Assembly (NCBI GenBank): GCA_900321265.1
Contig: ONVJ01000286.1
Location: forward strand, 1-15,985
Source: an uncultured Eubacteriales bacterium
Lineage (GTDB): Bacteria > Bacillota > Clostridia > Oscillospirales > CAG-272
Direction: 5' to 3'
DNA: 15,985 nucleotides
Below are positions 7,077-13,356 of the stretch, piece after piece. Position 1 is the stretch's first letter, and each line of letters starts with the position of its first letter. A program made the translations under genes and the position numbers. The notes beneath the pieces were generated by a model. The model saw nothing but the letters and a program-made list of their open reading frames with translations, was not told where the DNA came from and did not search any database.

Positions 7077-7546
7077 TTCTTCAAAGGCTGTTCCGCACTG
7101 CCGCCCGATCCCCCCCGCTGATCTTCCGGTCTCTCATTAGGACAGGCTTCCGGACTACGGCCGGAAAGCTTCAGGATGCCGAGCCTTCTCATCGACGCGA
7201 CAAGGTCGCTCTTTACCTCGGGGCACCCCGCGCTCCCGATCGCGCTCCTGGCGGCGATCACGAGCAGGAAACCGGTCGATACTTCAAAAGCCGGGTCGGC
7301 TAGGATCAGCCGGTAGGACTCCCGCATGAGACGCCTAGCACGGCTGCGCTCGACGGCGCCGCCGAGCTTCTTCCCGACGGTAAGTCCGAGGCGGTTCACC
7401 GGCCGGTGCAGAGGATCGGCCCTCACGAACCTTTTGTTGGCCAGATCCTTCAGTATATAGACGACGGTGTATCTTCCCGCGGCCTTCGCGCCCTTTGAAT
7501 ATGCCTTTTTGAACAGATGATTCTCTGTGATCGGTGTGTTTTTCAT
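7073..7546 (-). CDS. rnpA: Ribonuclease P protein component
   Basis: 157 residues, against about 115-125 for the family. Seen: the N-terminal TENHLFKKAYSKG, a central NRLGLTVGKKLGGAVERSRARRLMRESYR that is the RNR signature region, and a C-terminal tail of about 33 residues rich in Gly, Ser, Glu and Pro. The signature R-N-R is R67-S68-R69. An extra segment between strands (LANKRFVRADPLHRPV) also lengthens it. The protein helps the RNase P RNA bind pre-tRNA leaders. No strong SD stands directly before ATG 7546; GAGGAAG lies about 13 bases upstream. It follows rpmH as in most bacteria, but with a terminator-like hairpin between them. The stop overlaps the yidD start. Confidence 0.95.
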   Translation of the reverse strand: MKNTPITENHLFKKAYSKGAKAAGRYTVVYILKDLANKRFVRADPLHRPVNRLGLTVGKKLGGAVERSRARRLMRESYRLILADPAFEVSTGFLLVIAARSAIGSAGCPEVKSDLVASMRRLGILKLSGRSPEACPNERPEDQRGGSGGSAEQPLKK

Positions 7547-7641
7547 CGGTGACTGTGTTCTTCCTCAGCGCGCTTCCGTTGCGCTTTTTTGCCGCATCCG
7601 CGGCGGACGTCTTCTGCTGCTTTTTTGTGTCTTCGTTCCTG

Positions 7642-7675
7642 AAAAAAACCGGCGACGCTGAAAGCAGGTCGCCGG
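7642..7675 (-). terminator. Intrinsic terminator/attenuator between rpmH and rnpA
   Basis: On the minus strand CCGGCGAC (7675-7668) pairs with GTCGCCGG (7656-7649) around a short loop, followed at once by seven T (7648-7642). It lies 28 bases after the rpmH stop. It probably sets high rpmH output with partial read-through into rnpA-jag, for which no separate strong promoter is evident. Confidence 0.85.
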
Positions 7676-7703
7676 ATCGAATGTCCCCCCTGTCGGCGGG
7701 AGA

Positions 7704-7838
7704 TCAGTAAGACAGTCTCTTTCTGCCTTTAGCGCGTCTTCTCTTTAATACGTTTCTGCCGTCGGCGGTCTTCATTCTCTTCCTGAAGCCGTGCTCCTTC
7801 TGACGCTGAAGCTTCTTCGGCTGATATGTTCTGAGCAT
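7704..7838 (-). CDS. rpmH: 50S ribosomal protein L34
   Basis: 44 residues, the normal L34 length. It starts MLRTYQPKKLQRQKEHGFRK and ends in the basic AKGRKRLSY typical of the family. A strong SD GGAGGTG (7852-7846 on the minus strand) lies 7 bases before ATG 7838. The gene is the first of the minus-strand unit. It is transcribed from a near-consensus promoter about 80 bases upstream through a leader with two hairpins. It is a component of the large ribosomal subunit. Confidence 0.97.
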   Translation of the reverse strand: MLRTYQPKKLQRQKEHGFRKRMKTADGRNVLKRRRAKGRKRLSY

Positions 7839-7867
7839 CCTTTAGCACCTCCCCTTCTTGATTGTCG

Positions 7868-7899
7868 GAAGCGTTGCGCTTCGAGCGACAGTCTCGCTC
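7868..7899 (-). promoter_or_regulatory. Tandem hairpins in the rpmH 5' leader
   Basis: Two perfect 6-pair stems lie end to end with no gap: GAGCGA/TCGCTC (7883-7888 with 7894-7899, 5-base loop) and GAAGCG/CGCTTC (7868-7873 with 7877-7882, 3-base loop). They lie between the predicted transcript start (near 7910) and the rpmH SD. Possible roles are mRNA stabilisation or autoregulation by a ribosomal protein; this is inference. Confidence 0.6.
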
Positions 7900-7916
7900 A
7901 TACACAATGACACAAT

Positions 7917-7946
7917 ATTATAATCTATTTTAAGGGGGTTTGTCAA
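7917..7946 (-). promoter_or_regulatory. SigA promoter of rpmH-rnpA-yidD-yidC-jag
   Basis: Minus strand: TTGACA (7946-7941), 18-base spacer, TATAAT (7922-7917). Both boxes match consensus exactly. It is A/T-rich upstream, as expected of a strong ribosomal-protein promoter. Confidence 0.92.
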
Positions 7947-7995
7947 GAGAAAAATCAAAAAATACTGCGATCCTTCCTGATTATCCCGAAAAAAC

Positions 7996-8024
7996 TTGAC
8001 TTTGCTCCCGCCTGGGTGTATAAT
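7996..8024 (+). promoter_or_regulatory. SigA promoter of tRNA-Arg
   Basis: TTGACT (7996-8001), 17-base spacer, TATAAT (8019-8024). The expected start is near 8031, a few bases before the mature tRNA 5' end at 8036. It is divergent from the rpmH promoter, with the two -35 boxes about 50 bases apart. Confidence 0.92.
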
Positions 8025-8035
8025 ATTTACTGTAT

Positions 8036-8112
8036 CTACCCGTGGCTCAGCTGGATAGCGCGCAAGACTCCGACTCTTGAGGTCGCAGGTTCGAATCCTG
8101 TCGGGTAGGCCA
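8036..8112 (+). tRNA. tRNA-Arg (anticodon CCG)
   Basis: 77 bases with CCA encoded. Acceptor stem CTACCCG (8036-8042) pairs with CGGGTAG (8102-8108), discriminator G8109. Anticodon stem CAAGA/TCTTG encloses loop CTCCGAC with anticodon CCG at 8070-8072, reading CGG. The T arm is GCAGG-TTCGAAT-CCTGT (8085-8101). It has its own promoter and terminator, so it is a single-gene transcript. It stands next to rpmH, where dnaA would normally be. Confidence 0.96.
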
Positions 8113-8120
8113 GAAGCGGA

Positions 8121-8163
8121 CCGGTAATTGACAGATCGATCGATTACCGGCCCGGTTTTTTTT
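8121..8163 (+). terminator. Terminator of the tRNA-Arg gene
   Basis: CCGGTAAT (8121-8128) pairs with ATTACCGG (8143-8150), then CCCGG and eight T (8156-8163). The five bases between stem and T-run can be absorbed by an alternative pairing of ACCGG (8120-8124) with CCGGT (8152-8156). Confidence 0.75.
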
Positions 8164-8296
8164 GAAAAGCCCTGTTACTCCCGGCTTTTCTCACGAGAAC
8201 CGTAATTCAAAGCTCTTTGTGTATGAAATAGATACTGAGAAACAGCCGGGAACCCGTGACACCTTCTCTTCGGGAAAGATTTTTCATGAGAAAAGA

Positions 8297-8325
8297 TTGA
8301 ACAATATCTTTTTTTATGATATACT
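8297..8325 (+). promoter_or_regulatory. Promoter upstream of the lipoprotein-NAD salvage run
   Basis: TTGAAC (8297-8302), 17-base spacer, TATACT (8320-8325), preceded by TGA (8317-8319) that gives an extended -10. The surroundings are A/T-rich, in contrast to the GC-rich genes. It lies about 50 bases before the lipoprotein start, and no other promoter as good is seen before 15898. Confidence 0.7.
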
Positions 8326-8374
8326 GATATATGATTATAACGACATCACCGGAATCCCGGGAGGAAACGTTGAC

Positions 8375-9580
8375 ATGCTGAAAAGACCGATCATATTTTT
8401 CATACTCGCCGCCCTGATACTGGCGGTCGCCGGCTGCGGAGAAAACTCGCTGCCCGCCGACGAGACCACTGCGGCGTCGGATATCACGGTTTCAGAAGAC
8501 CAGATGCCGGTGCTCGACAGAAACGGAGCCGTCATAGGCGGGATCGACAGCCGCGCCCTCTGCACCGCGGCCGACGCCGGCATCTTCTACAGCGTCTTCG
8601 TGCCGGGAGAATACGAGTTCACCGCCGACGCGGAATACCGTTTTTTCAACAAGGAGGACGGCACCGATTCCTTGCTCGGGACTCTTGAAGGACAGGGATA
8701 CGAGGCATACTACACCCGTACCGAGCTCGACGGCAGGATCTATACTCTCGCGATCAAAGGCAGGCCCGGAAACGATTCGGTCCCGCTCATGCTGCTCGCC
8801 TTCGACCCATCTCAGAAAACGATGAAGACCTTCACCGTCTCGGAGAACGGTTTTCCCTACGCCGACATGGCGGCGGCGGACGGAAAGCTGCTCATCATGA
8901 ATCACGAGATGTCAGGGCTGAATAAAGACAGGATCTACTGCTTCGATCCTGCAAATGAGAAGGTAGCGGAGGTCCTGTCGTTTTCATCTGGCAGCGATTC
9001 CCTGCGCGGTATCGCTTCCGCGGAAGGCGGCTTTTATCTCCTGCGCCTGAAGATCGGAAGCGGCGGCGCAAACGAGATGTTCGTCGATCTTTACGGCAAC
9101 GACTTCGTCAGAAAATCGGAACAGTCGGTCAACGAGACCATGGTAAAGGCGATAATGACGATCCCAGGCATGCTGGGCAGGCAGGACGCGCAAAACGAGA
9201 TCGGGATGAGCGTCTCGCACTTCTCGGTCGCCGACGGAAGATATATGATCTACGAGAACTTCGGGATGGCGAGGATCATCGCCGACCTGGAGACGGGAGA
9301 GACGCTCCTGGCGAAGGAAGACCTCTGGTCGGTCTCCCCCGGAAGCGGCAGTCCCGTCGTTTACCATATGGATTTTGACAACGACGATGTCAAGACTCCC
9401 GAGATCACCGGACTTGAGGGCGGAAAGCTGAAAAGCTTTGATTTCACGCCGTCGGGGAGCCATAAAATGATCAGATTGATCTCGAGGTCTGCCTCGGGGA
9501 CCTGGGTCGTAACGGCGTCTGACGATTCCCGGTCCTACCTCTGGACACAGGCGGTATATCTGTGGACAGAACAGAAATAG
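8375..9580 (+). CDS. Putative lipoprotein of unknown function
   Basis: 401 residues. ATG 8375 is chosen because GGGAGG (8359-8364) lies 10 bases upstream and it opens a classical lipoprotein signal: two basic residues (KR), hydrophobic IIFFILAALILAVAG, then lipobox V-A-G-Cys21. After a short polar linker rich in Asp, Thr and Ser, the protein is beta-rich. It has repeated blocks of the type ADGKLLIMNHE, YCFDPANEKVAEVL, SVADGRYMIYENF and ASGTWVVTASDDS, which suggests a beta-propeller-like fold. No catalytic motif is recognised. It is expected on the outer face of the membrane. It is the first gene of the plus-strand run ending in pncB and the esterase; 51 bases separate it from the DUF5131 gene with no terminator visible. 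A link to NAD uptake would be speculation. Confidence 0.8.
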   Translation: MLKRPIIFFILAALILAVAGCGENSLPADETTAASDITVSEDQMPVLDRNGAVIGGIDSRALCTAADAGIFYSVFVPGEYEFTADAEYRFFNKEDGTDSLLGTLEGQGYEAYYTRTELDGRIYTLAIKGRPGNDSVPLMLLAFDPSQKTMKTFTVSENGFPYADMAAADGKLLIMNHEMSGLNKDRIYCFDPANEKVAEVLSFSSGSDSLRGIASAEGGFYLLRLKIGSGGANEMFVDLYGNDFVRKSEQSVNETMVKAIMTIPGMLGRQDAQNEIGMSVSHFSVADGRYMIYENFGMARIIADLETGETLLAKEDLWSVSPGSGSPVVYHMDFDNDDVKTPEITGLEGGKLKSFDFTPSGSHKMIRLISRSASGTWVVTASDDSRSYLWTQAVYLWTEQK

Positions 9581-9631
9581 ACGCGAAAAACCATCTGCGC
9601 AAATTTGAGCGCTGAAAAACACACGCGAAAA

Positions 9632-10465
9632 ATGTCAACGATAACCGAACAGCTGGGCATATTTCAGGATTTCCCGCGCGACACACGGCCTCCCGAGACT
9701 CCGACCTGGAATCTCTGGCACGGATGCACTAAGGTCTCTGCCGGGTGCGCGCACTGCTATATGTACCGGCGCGACGAGAACGTCGGGCGCGACCCGTCAA
9801 AGGTGGAAAAGACGCGGGAGTTCGATCTCCCCGTCCGGATCCTGAGATCGGGGCCGTACAGAGGGATGTACGCCGTCCCGGCGGGCAGCCTTGTCTACAC
9901 CTGCTTTTCCTCGGATTTCTTCCACCCGGCCGCCGACGGATGGCGGCAGGACGCCTGGGACATGATCCGCACCCGATCCGACTGCGGCTTCTTCATGATC
10001 ACAAAGCGGCCCGAGCGGATCGATGCCTGCCTTCCTCCCGACTGGGGGGAGGGATGGGAGCAGGTCACCGTAGCGGTGACCTGCGAGAACGCTGACGCGG
10101 CGGAAAAAAGGCTTCCGGTATACCTCGCCCTGCCGCTCAGGCACAGGTCGGTGATGATCGAGCCGATGCTCTCACCGGTCGATCTCGGTCCATGGTTCAG
10201 GGACTATCCCGGAGCGGTCGAAGCGGTCTCGGCCGGAGGCGAATCGGGCCCCGACGCCCGGCCCTGCGATTTTGCCTGGGTGACCGAAGTCAGGGACTGC
10301 TGCTCCGAGTACGGCGTCGCCTTCTCATACCATCAGACCGGAGCGAGGCTGGTCAAGGACGGAAAAGAATATATTATCCCGCGAAGGCTCCAGCATTCGC
10401 AGGCGAAAAAGGCCGGGCTCGACATTCCCGGCGCCGCGGATCTGAGCGCGATCCCCGGGGAATGA
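9632..10465 (+). CDS. DUF5131 (phage Gp37/Gp68) family three-cysteine protein
   Basis: 277 residues from ATG 9632; a TTG at 9605 in the same frame is possible. Neither start has an SD. Seen: TWNLWHGCTKVSAGCAHCYMY with Cys32, Cys39 and Cys42 (C-x6-C-x2-C), then YTCFSSDFFHPAADGWR, FFMITKRPERI, VTVAVTCENADAAEKRLP, IEPMLSPVDL, AGGESGPDARPCDFAWV and FSYHQTGA. These are the successive conserved blocks of the DUF5131 family. Family knowledge: resembles radical-SAM proteins in its cysteine cluster and is found in phages and bacteria, often beside a partner called TcmP; its reaction is not known to me. No TcmP-like gene is next to it here. A DUF4037 gene follows after 30 bases, then the NAD salvage genes. 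Confidence 0.85.
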   Translation: MSTITEQLGIFQDFPRDTRPPETPTWNLWHGCTKVSAGCAHCYMYRRDENVGRDPSKVEKTREFDLPVRILRSGPYRGMYAVPAGSLVYTCFSSDFFHPAADGWRQDAWDMIRTRSDCGFFMITKRPERIDACLPPDWGEGWEQVTVAVTCENADAAEKRLPVYLALPLRHRSVMIEPMLSPVDLGPWFRDYPGAVEAVSAGGESGPDARPCDFAWVTEVRDCCSEYGVAFSYHQTGARLVKDGKEYIIPRRLQHSQAKKAGLDIPGAADLSAIPGE

Positions 10466-10495
10466 CCGGCGCATACCGGGTAAAGGAAGGTTAAG

Positions 10496-11437
10496 ATGGC
10501 TGGTGTCACAGATAAAAACAGGCGCTTCTACGAGATGTACGTCGCCGGCATGATACGGGAAAAATTCCCCGAATTCGAAGACCGGATCGCCGTCGGCATC
10601 GCCGGAGAGGGATCAGACTGCTTCGGCTACGACGACGAGATCTCCCGCGACCACGACTTCGGGACCGGCGTATGCCTCTGGCTCACCGACGAGGACATGG
10701 AGCGCTTCGGCTGTTCGCTGTCGGTGGCCTACAACGAGCTCGTCGACAGCGCCGAGCGCTCATACTACACCGACAGGCTGCGCGAGCGCCGCGGTGTCAT
10801 GACGGTCCGCGGATTCTATTCGAACATCCTTCATATCGACTGCGACGCAGAAACCCCCTCTCTTTCCGACGAGGACTGGTACCGGCTCGATCACTCCTGT
10901 CTGAAGACGGCGACTAACGGCGAGGTCTTCCGCGACGATCCCGGTGTCTTCACCGCCTTCCGGAACTATCTGAAGGGCTACTATCCAGACGCTGTCTGGA
11001 GGACGAGGATCGCCGAGCAGCTGCACTATTACGCCTCGGCGTTTCAGGTCAACTATTCGCGCTGCATGGCGCGCGGCGACACCGTCGCCGCCGAGCTCTG
11101 CCGGTCGAGGGGGATCTCCTCCGCGATGGAGCTCTTCTTCCTCTTAAAGAGGGAGTATCCCCCCTTCTACAAATGGACCTTCAGGGCTCTGACCGCCCTC
11201 GACGCGGAGGGCGTGTTCTCAGAGAAGATCCGCGAGCTCGCCGGGGAAAAGATCGATCCCGGAGCCTGGAAGGGGACGGCGTATCATACCAACAGACAGA
11301 ATTACAAAGACAGGATCGTCTCTCTTTCGGAGGAGATCGCCTCAGAACTCGAGACGATGATGGCGGATATGAAGCTCATCCGCAGAAGAGGCAGATATCT
11401 TGAGATACACGTCGGAGAAGTCCTGAGCGGAGGCTGA
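10496..11437 (+). CDS. DUF4037 nucleotidyltransferase-like protein
   Basis: 313 residues. ATG 10496 has AAAGGAAGG (10482-10490) 5 bases upstream. Residues 37-56, GEGSDCFGYDDEISRDHDFG, are the hallmark of DUF4037. They look like a nucleotidyltransferase active site with Gly39-Ser40 and a D-x-D pair, Asp52 and Asp54. A later part, about 160-300, is helical (LHYYASAFQVNYSRC ... LKREYPPFYKWTFRAL), as in NTases with a C-terminal helical domain. Family knowledge: members of this fold move nucleotides onto protein or small-molecule hydroxyl groups; the DUF4037 substrate is unknown to me. It lies between DUF5131 (30 bases) and pncA (42 bases), so co-transcription is likely. Confidence is high in the family and low in any function. 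Confidence 0.82.
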   Translation: MAGVTDKNRRFYEMYVAGMIREKFPEFEDRIAVGIAGEGSDCFGYDDEISRDHDFGTGVCLWLTDEDMERFGCSLSVAYNELVDSAERSYYTDRLRERRGVMTVRGFYSNILHIDCDAETPSLSDEDWYRLDHSCLKTATNGEVFRDDPGVFTAFRNYLKGYYPDAVWRTRIAEQLHYYASAFQVNYSRCMARGDTVAAELCRSRGISSAMELFFLLKREYPPFYKWTFRALTALDAEGVFSEKIRELAGEKIDPGAWKGTAYHTNRQNYKDRIVSLSEEIASELETMMADMKLIRRRGRYLEIHVGEVLSGG

Positions 11438-11479
11438 AGACCGGCGCGTGACAGCATAAAAAAGGAGAATGAGTGAAAA

Positions 11480-12004
11480 ATGAAAAGATTTCTGGTGGCA
11501 GTCGACCTGCAGAAGGATTTCGTGGACGGAGCTCTCGGAAGCCCCGAAGCCGTCGCGATGATCCCAGCCGCGGCAAAGAAGATCCGCGGCTTTGACGGGG
11601 AGATATTCGTCACGCTCGACACCCATTTTGAAAACTATATGGAGACGGCCGAGGGGAAAAAGCTCCCGGTGCCCCACTGCATAAAGGGTACGCCGGGCTG
11701 GGAGCTCGACAGAAAGATAAAAAAAGCACTGGAAAAGAAGAGTTACGTCGCGGTCGAGAAGAATACCTTCGGATCGGTCAGACTTCCGGCGCTTATCGCC
11801 GAAGCCGCCGCGGGCGAAGAATTCTCGGTAGTCATCATCGGTCTGTGCACCGACATCTGCGTCGTCTCGAACGCCCTGCTGATCAAAGCGAATTTCCCGG
11901 AGGCGGATATCTCGGTCGATCCCGCCTGCTGCGCCGGGGTAACGCCCGAAAAGCACGAGGCAGCCCTCGAAACCATGAGAAGCTGCCAGATAGATATACT
12001 GTAA
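11480..12004 (+). CDS. pncA: Nicotinamidase (isochorismatase-like hydrolase)
   Basis: 174 residues. Seen: AVDLQKDFVDGALG with Asp9, VEKNTFGS with Lys94, and GLCTDICVVSNA with nucleophile Cys127, the D-K-C triad of the family. Metal-type residues Asp47 and His49 (LDTHFENY) and His66 (LPVPHC) with GTPGW mark it as a nicotinamidase and not a general isochorismatase. It converts nicotinamide to nicotinate and ammonia in the cytoplasm, the first salvage step. AAAGGAG (11461-11467) stands 12 bases before ATG 11480, a long spacing; a five-codon reading frame (MSEK-stop) begins at 11469 and ends on this start codon. It is followed by nadE after 20 bases. The assignment is supported by three further NAD genes downstream. 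Confidence 0.92.
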   Translation: MKRFLVAVDLQKDFVDGALGSPEAVAMIPAAAKKIRGFDGEIFVTLDTHFENYMETAEGKKLPVPHCIKGTPGWELDRKIKKALEKKSYVAVEKNTFGSVRLPALIAEAAAGEEFSVVIIGLCTDICVVSNALLIKANFPEADISVDPACCAGVTPEKHEAALETMRSCQIDIL

Positions 12005-12024
12005 AAGATTTCCGGAGGAGCGAA

Positions 12025-12768
12025 ATGTATACCTTTGACGTTCAGAAGACAAAGGACGGCTGCGTCGGCTGGATCCGGGACTTTTTTGAGAAGAACGGCC
12101 CGGGCTGCAACGCCGTCGTCGGAATATCCGGGGGGAAGGACAGCTCGGTGACAGCCGCGCTCTGCGCCGAAGCCCTCGGAAAAGACCGCGTGATCGGCGT
12201 GCTGATGCCCAACGGGGAGCAGTCGGACATCGACATGGCAAAGCTGCTCGTCGACAGCCTCGGCATACGCAGCGTCGTCGTAAATATCAAAGACGCCTTC
12301 GACGCGACGGTCAGAAACATTCCGATCGGACTGTCCGCCCAGAGCAGGATCAACCTCGCTCCGAGGCTCAGGATGGCGACCCTCTACGCGGTGTCCCAGA
12401 GCTGCAACGGGCGGGTGGCGAACACCTGCAACCTGTCGGAGGACTGGGTGGGCTACTCGACCCGCTACGGAGACAGCGTCGGAGACTTCTCTCCTCTGTC
12501 GCATCTCACGGTACAGGAGGTGAAAGCGGTCGGCAGGCTGCTCGGGCTGCCCGGCGCTCTCGTCGACAAGGCGCCGTCGGACGGCCTCACCGGAAAGACC
12601 GACGAGGACAATCTCGGCTTTACCTATGCCGAACTCGACAGGTATATCCGCGAAGGTATTATCGATGACGCGGCGAAGAAGGAGAAGATCGACCGCCTGC
12701 ACGCGAAAAACGCCTTCAAGCTCGAGCTGATGCCCTCCTTCGACCCCGGACTTTGGAAGGCGATATGA
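12025..12768 (+). CDS. nadE: NH3-dependent NAD synthetase
   Basis: 247 residues, normal for the ammonia-dependent form; the glutaminase domain of the long form is absent. Seen: the P-loop GISGGKDSSV (Ser35-Ser41), LMPNGEQSDIDMAKLL, NLSEDWVGYSTRYGDSVGDFSPL and DKAPSDGLTGKTDEDNLGFTY, which together follow the order of NadE motifs. It amidates nicotinate adenine dinucleotide to NAD with ATP. GGAGG (12014-12018) is 6 bases before ATG 12025. An earlier in-frame extension overlaps pncA and is rejected. The stop overlaps the next gene's start (ATGA, 12765-12768). The ammonia released by PncA could in principle feed it. Confidence 0.95.
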   Translation: MYTFDVQKTKDGCVGWIRDFFEKNGPGCNAVVGISGGKDSSVTAALCAEALGKDRVIGVLMPNGEQSDIDMAKLLVDSLGIRSVVVNIKDAFDATVRNIPIGLSAQSRINLAPRLRMATLYAVSQSCNGRVANTCNLSEDWVGYSTRYGDSVGDFSPLSHLTVQEVKAVGRLLGLPGALVDKAPSDGLTGKTDEDNLGFTYAELDRYIREGIIDDAAKKEKIDRLHAKNAFKLELMPSFDPGLWKAI

Positions 12769-13316
12769 AAAAGGCGTTCAGACTGGGGCTCATAGTCGGA
12801 AGGTTTCAGACCCTTCACCTGGGGCATCAGGCAATGATAGACACCGCCGACGCGCTCTGCGAAAAGGTCGTCGTCTTCATCGGCTCATCCCAGGAATCGG
12901 GGACCGCGAAAAACCCTTTCACTTATGAGACGCGCAAAAAATATCTGAGAAAGGTCTGCGGCCGCAGGATAAAGATATATCCGCTGCCCGACATCGGCGT
13001 CGGGAACACACCCGAATGGGGAGAATATCTGCTGAAAAACGTCACCGAACGCTTCGGCGAGGCGCCCGATCTTTTGATCTCGGGCAAAGAGGAACGCCGG
13101 CTCGGCTGGTTCGACGGAGTTACCGGCGCGAATGTCGCGGAGCTTTACATACCGAAAGCCATAGACATCTCTGCCGAAAGGATGCGCGAGCTGCTGCTCC
13201 TGGATGACTTCGGGAGCTGGAAGGAGTACTGCGACCCCCGCCTCTGGGACTTTTTCCCCGAGATGAGAAGCGCCGTGCTCGGCTCATATAAGAACACCCG
13301 GACATCCAGCCTATGA
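12765..13316 (+). CDS. Nicotinamide/nicotinate mononucleotide adenylyltransferase, NadM type
   Basis: 183 residues. ATG 12765 overlaps the nadE stop and has GGAAGG 4 bases upstream; an upstream TTG at 12753 is less likely. Seen: GLIVGRFQTLHLGHQAM with nucleotidyltransferase HxGH at His18-His21, FIGSSQESGTAKNPFTYETR, which is the NadM/archaeal pattern (GSAQES ... NPFT), and ISAERMREL in place of the ISSTxIR motif. It should transfer AMP to NaMN or NMN to give NaAD or NAD. It lies between nadE and pncB, which agrees. Firmicutes normally use NadD for this step; its sequence here is of the NadM/NadR kind. The exact preference between NaMN and NMN cannot be read off. Confidence 0.88.
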   Translation: MKKAFRLGLIVGRFQTLHLGHQAMIDTADALCEKVVVFIGSSQESGTAKNPFTYETRKKYLRKVCGRRIKIYPLPDIGVGNTPEWGEYLLKNVTERFGEAPDLLISGKEERRLGWFDGVTGANVAELYIPKAIDISAERMRELLLLDDFGSWKEYCDPRLWDFFPEMRSAVLGSYKNTRTSSL

Positions 13317-13320
13317 CTGC

Positions 13321-13345
13321 GAGAGAGAGAGAGAGAGAGAGAGAG
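13321..13345 (+). repeat. (GA)12 dinucleotide microsatellite at the pncB ribosome binding site
   Basis: Twelve GA units plus a final G fill 25 of the 40 bases between the adenylyltransferase stop and ATG 13357. The 3' end (GAGAGG, 13341-13346) is the only SD-like sequence for pncB, at 10 bases spacing. No other tract like it is seen in the window. Confidence 0.95.
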
Positions 13346-13356
13346 GAATCCGAAAA

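Noticed and set aside
7567..7590. AGCGC-N9-GCGCT-TTTTT read on the plus strand as a terminator
   Set aside because: No plus-strand transcript is expected there; the stem is only five pairs and lies antisense in the rpmH-rnpA gap.
7976..7990. Possible DnaA box and replication origin near rpmH
   Set aside because: TTATCCCGA differs from TTATCCACA at two places, stands alone, and dnaA is absent; there is no cluster of boxes or AT-rich unwinding region.
8036..8163. Integration (att) site at the tRNA-Arg 3' end
   Set aside because: No integrase gene, no second copy of the tRNA 3' end and no phage genes were seen in the window.
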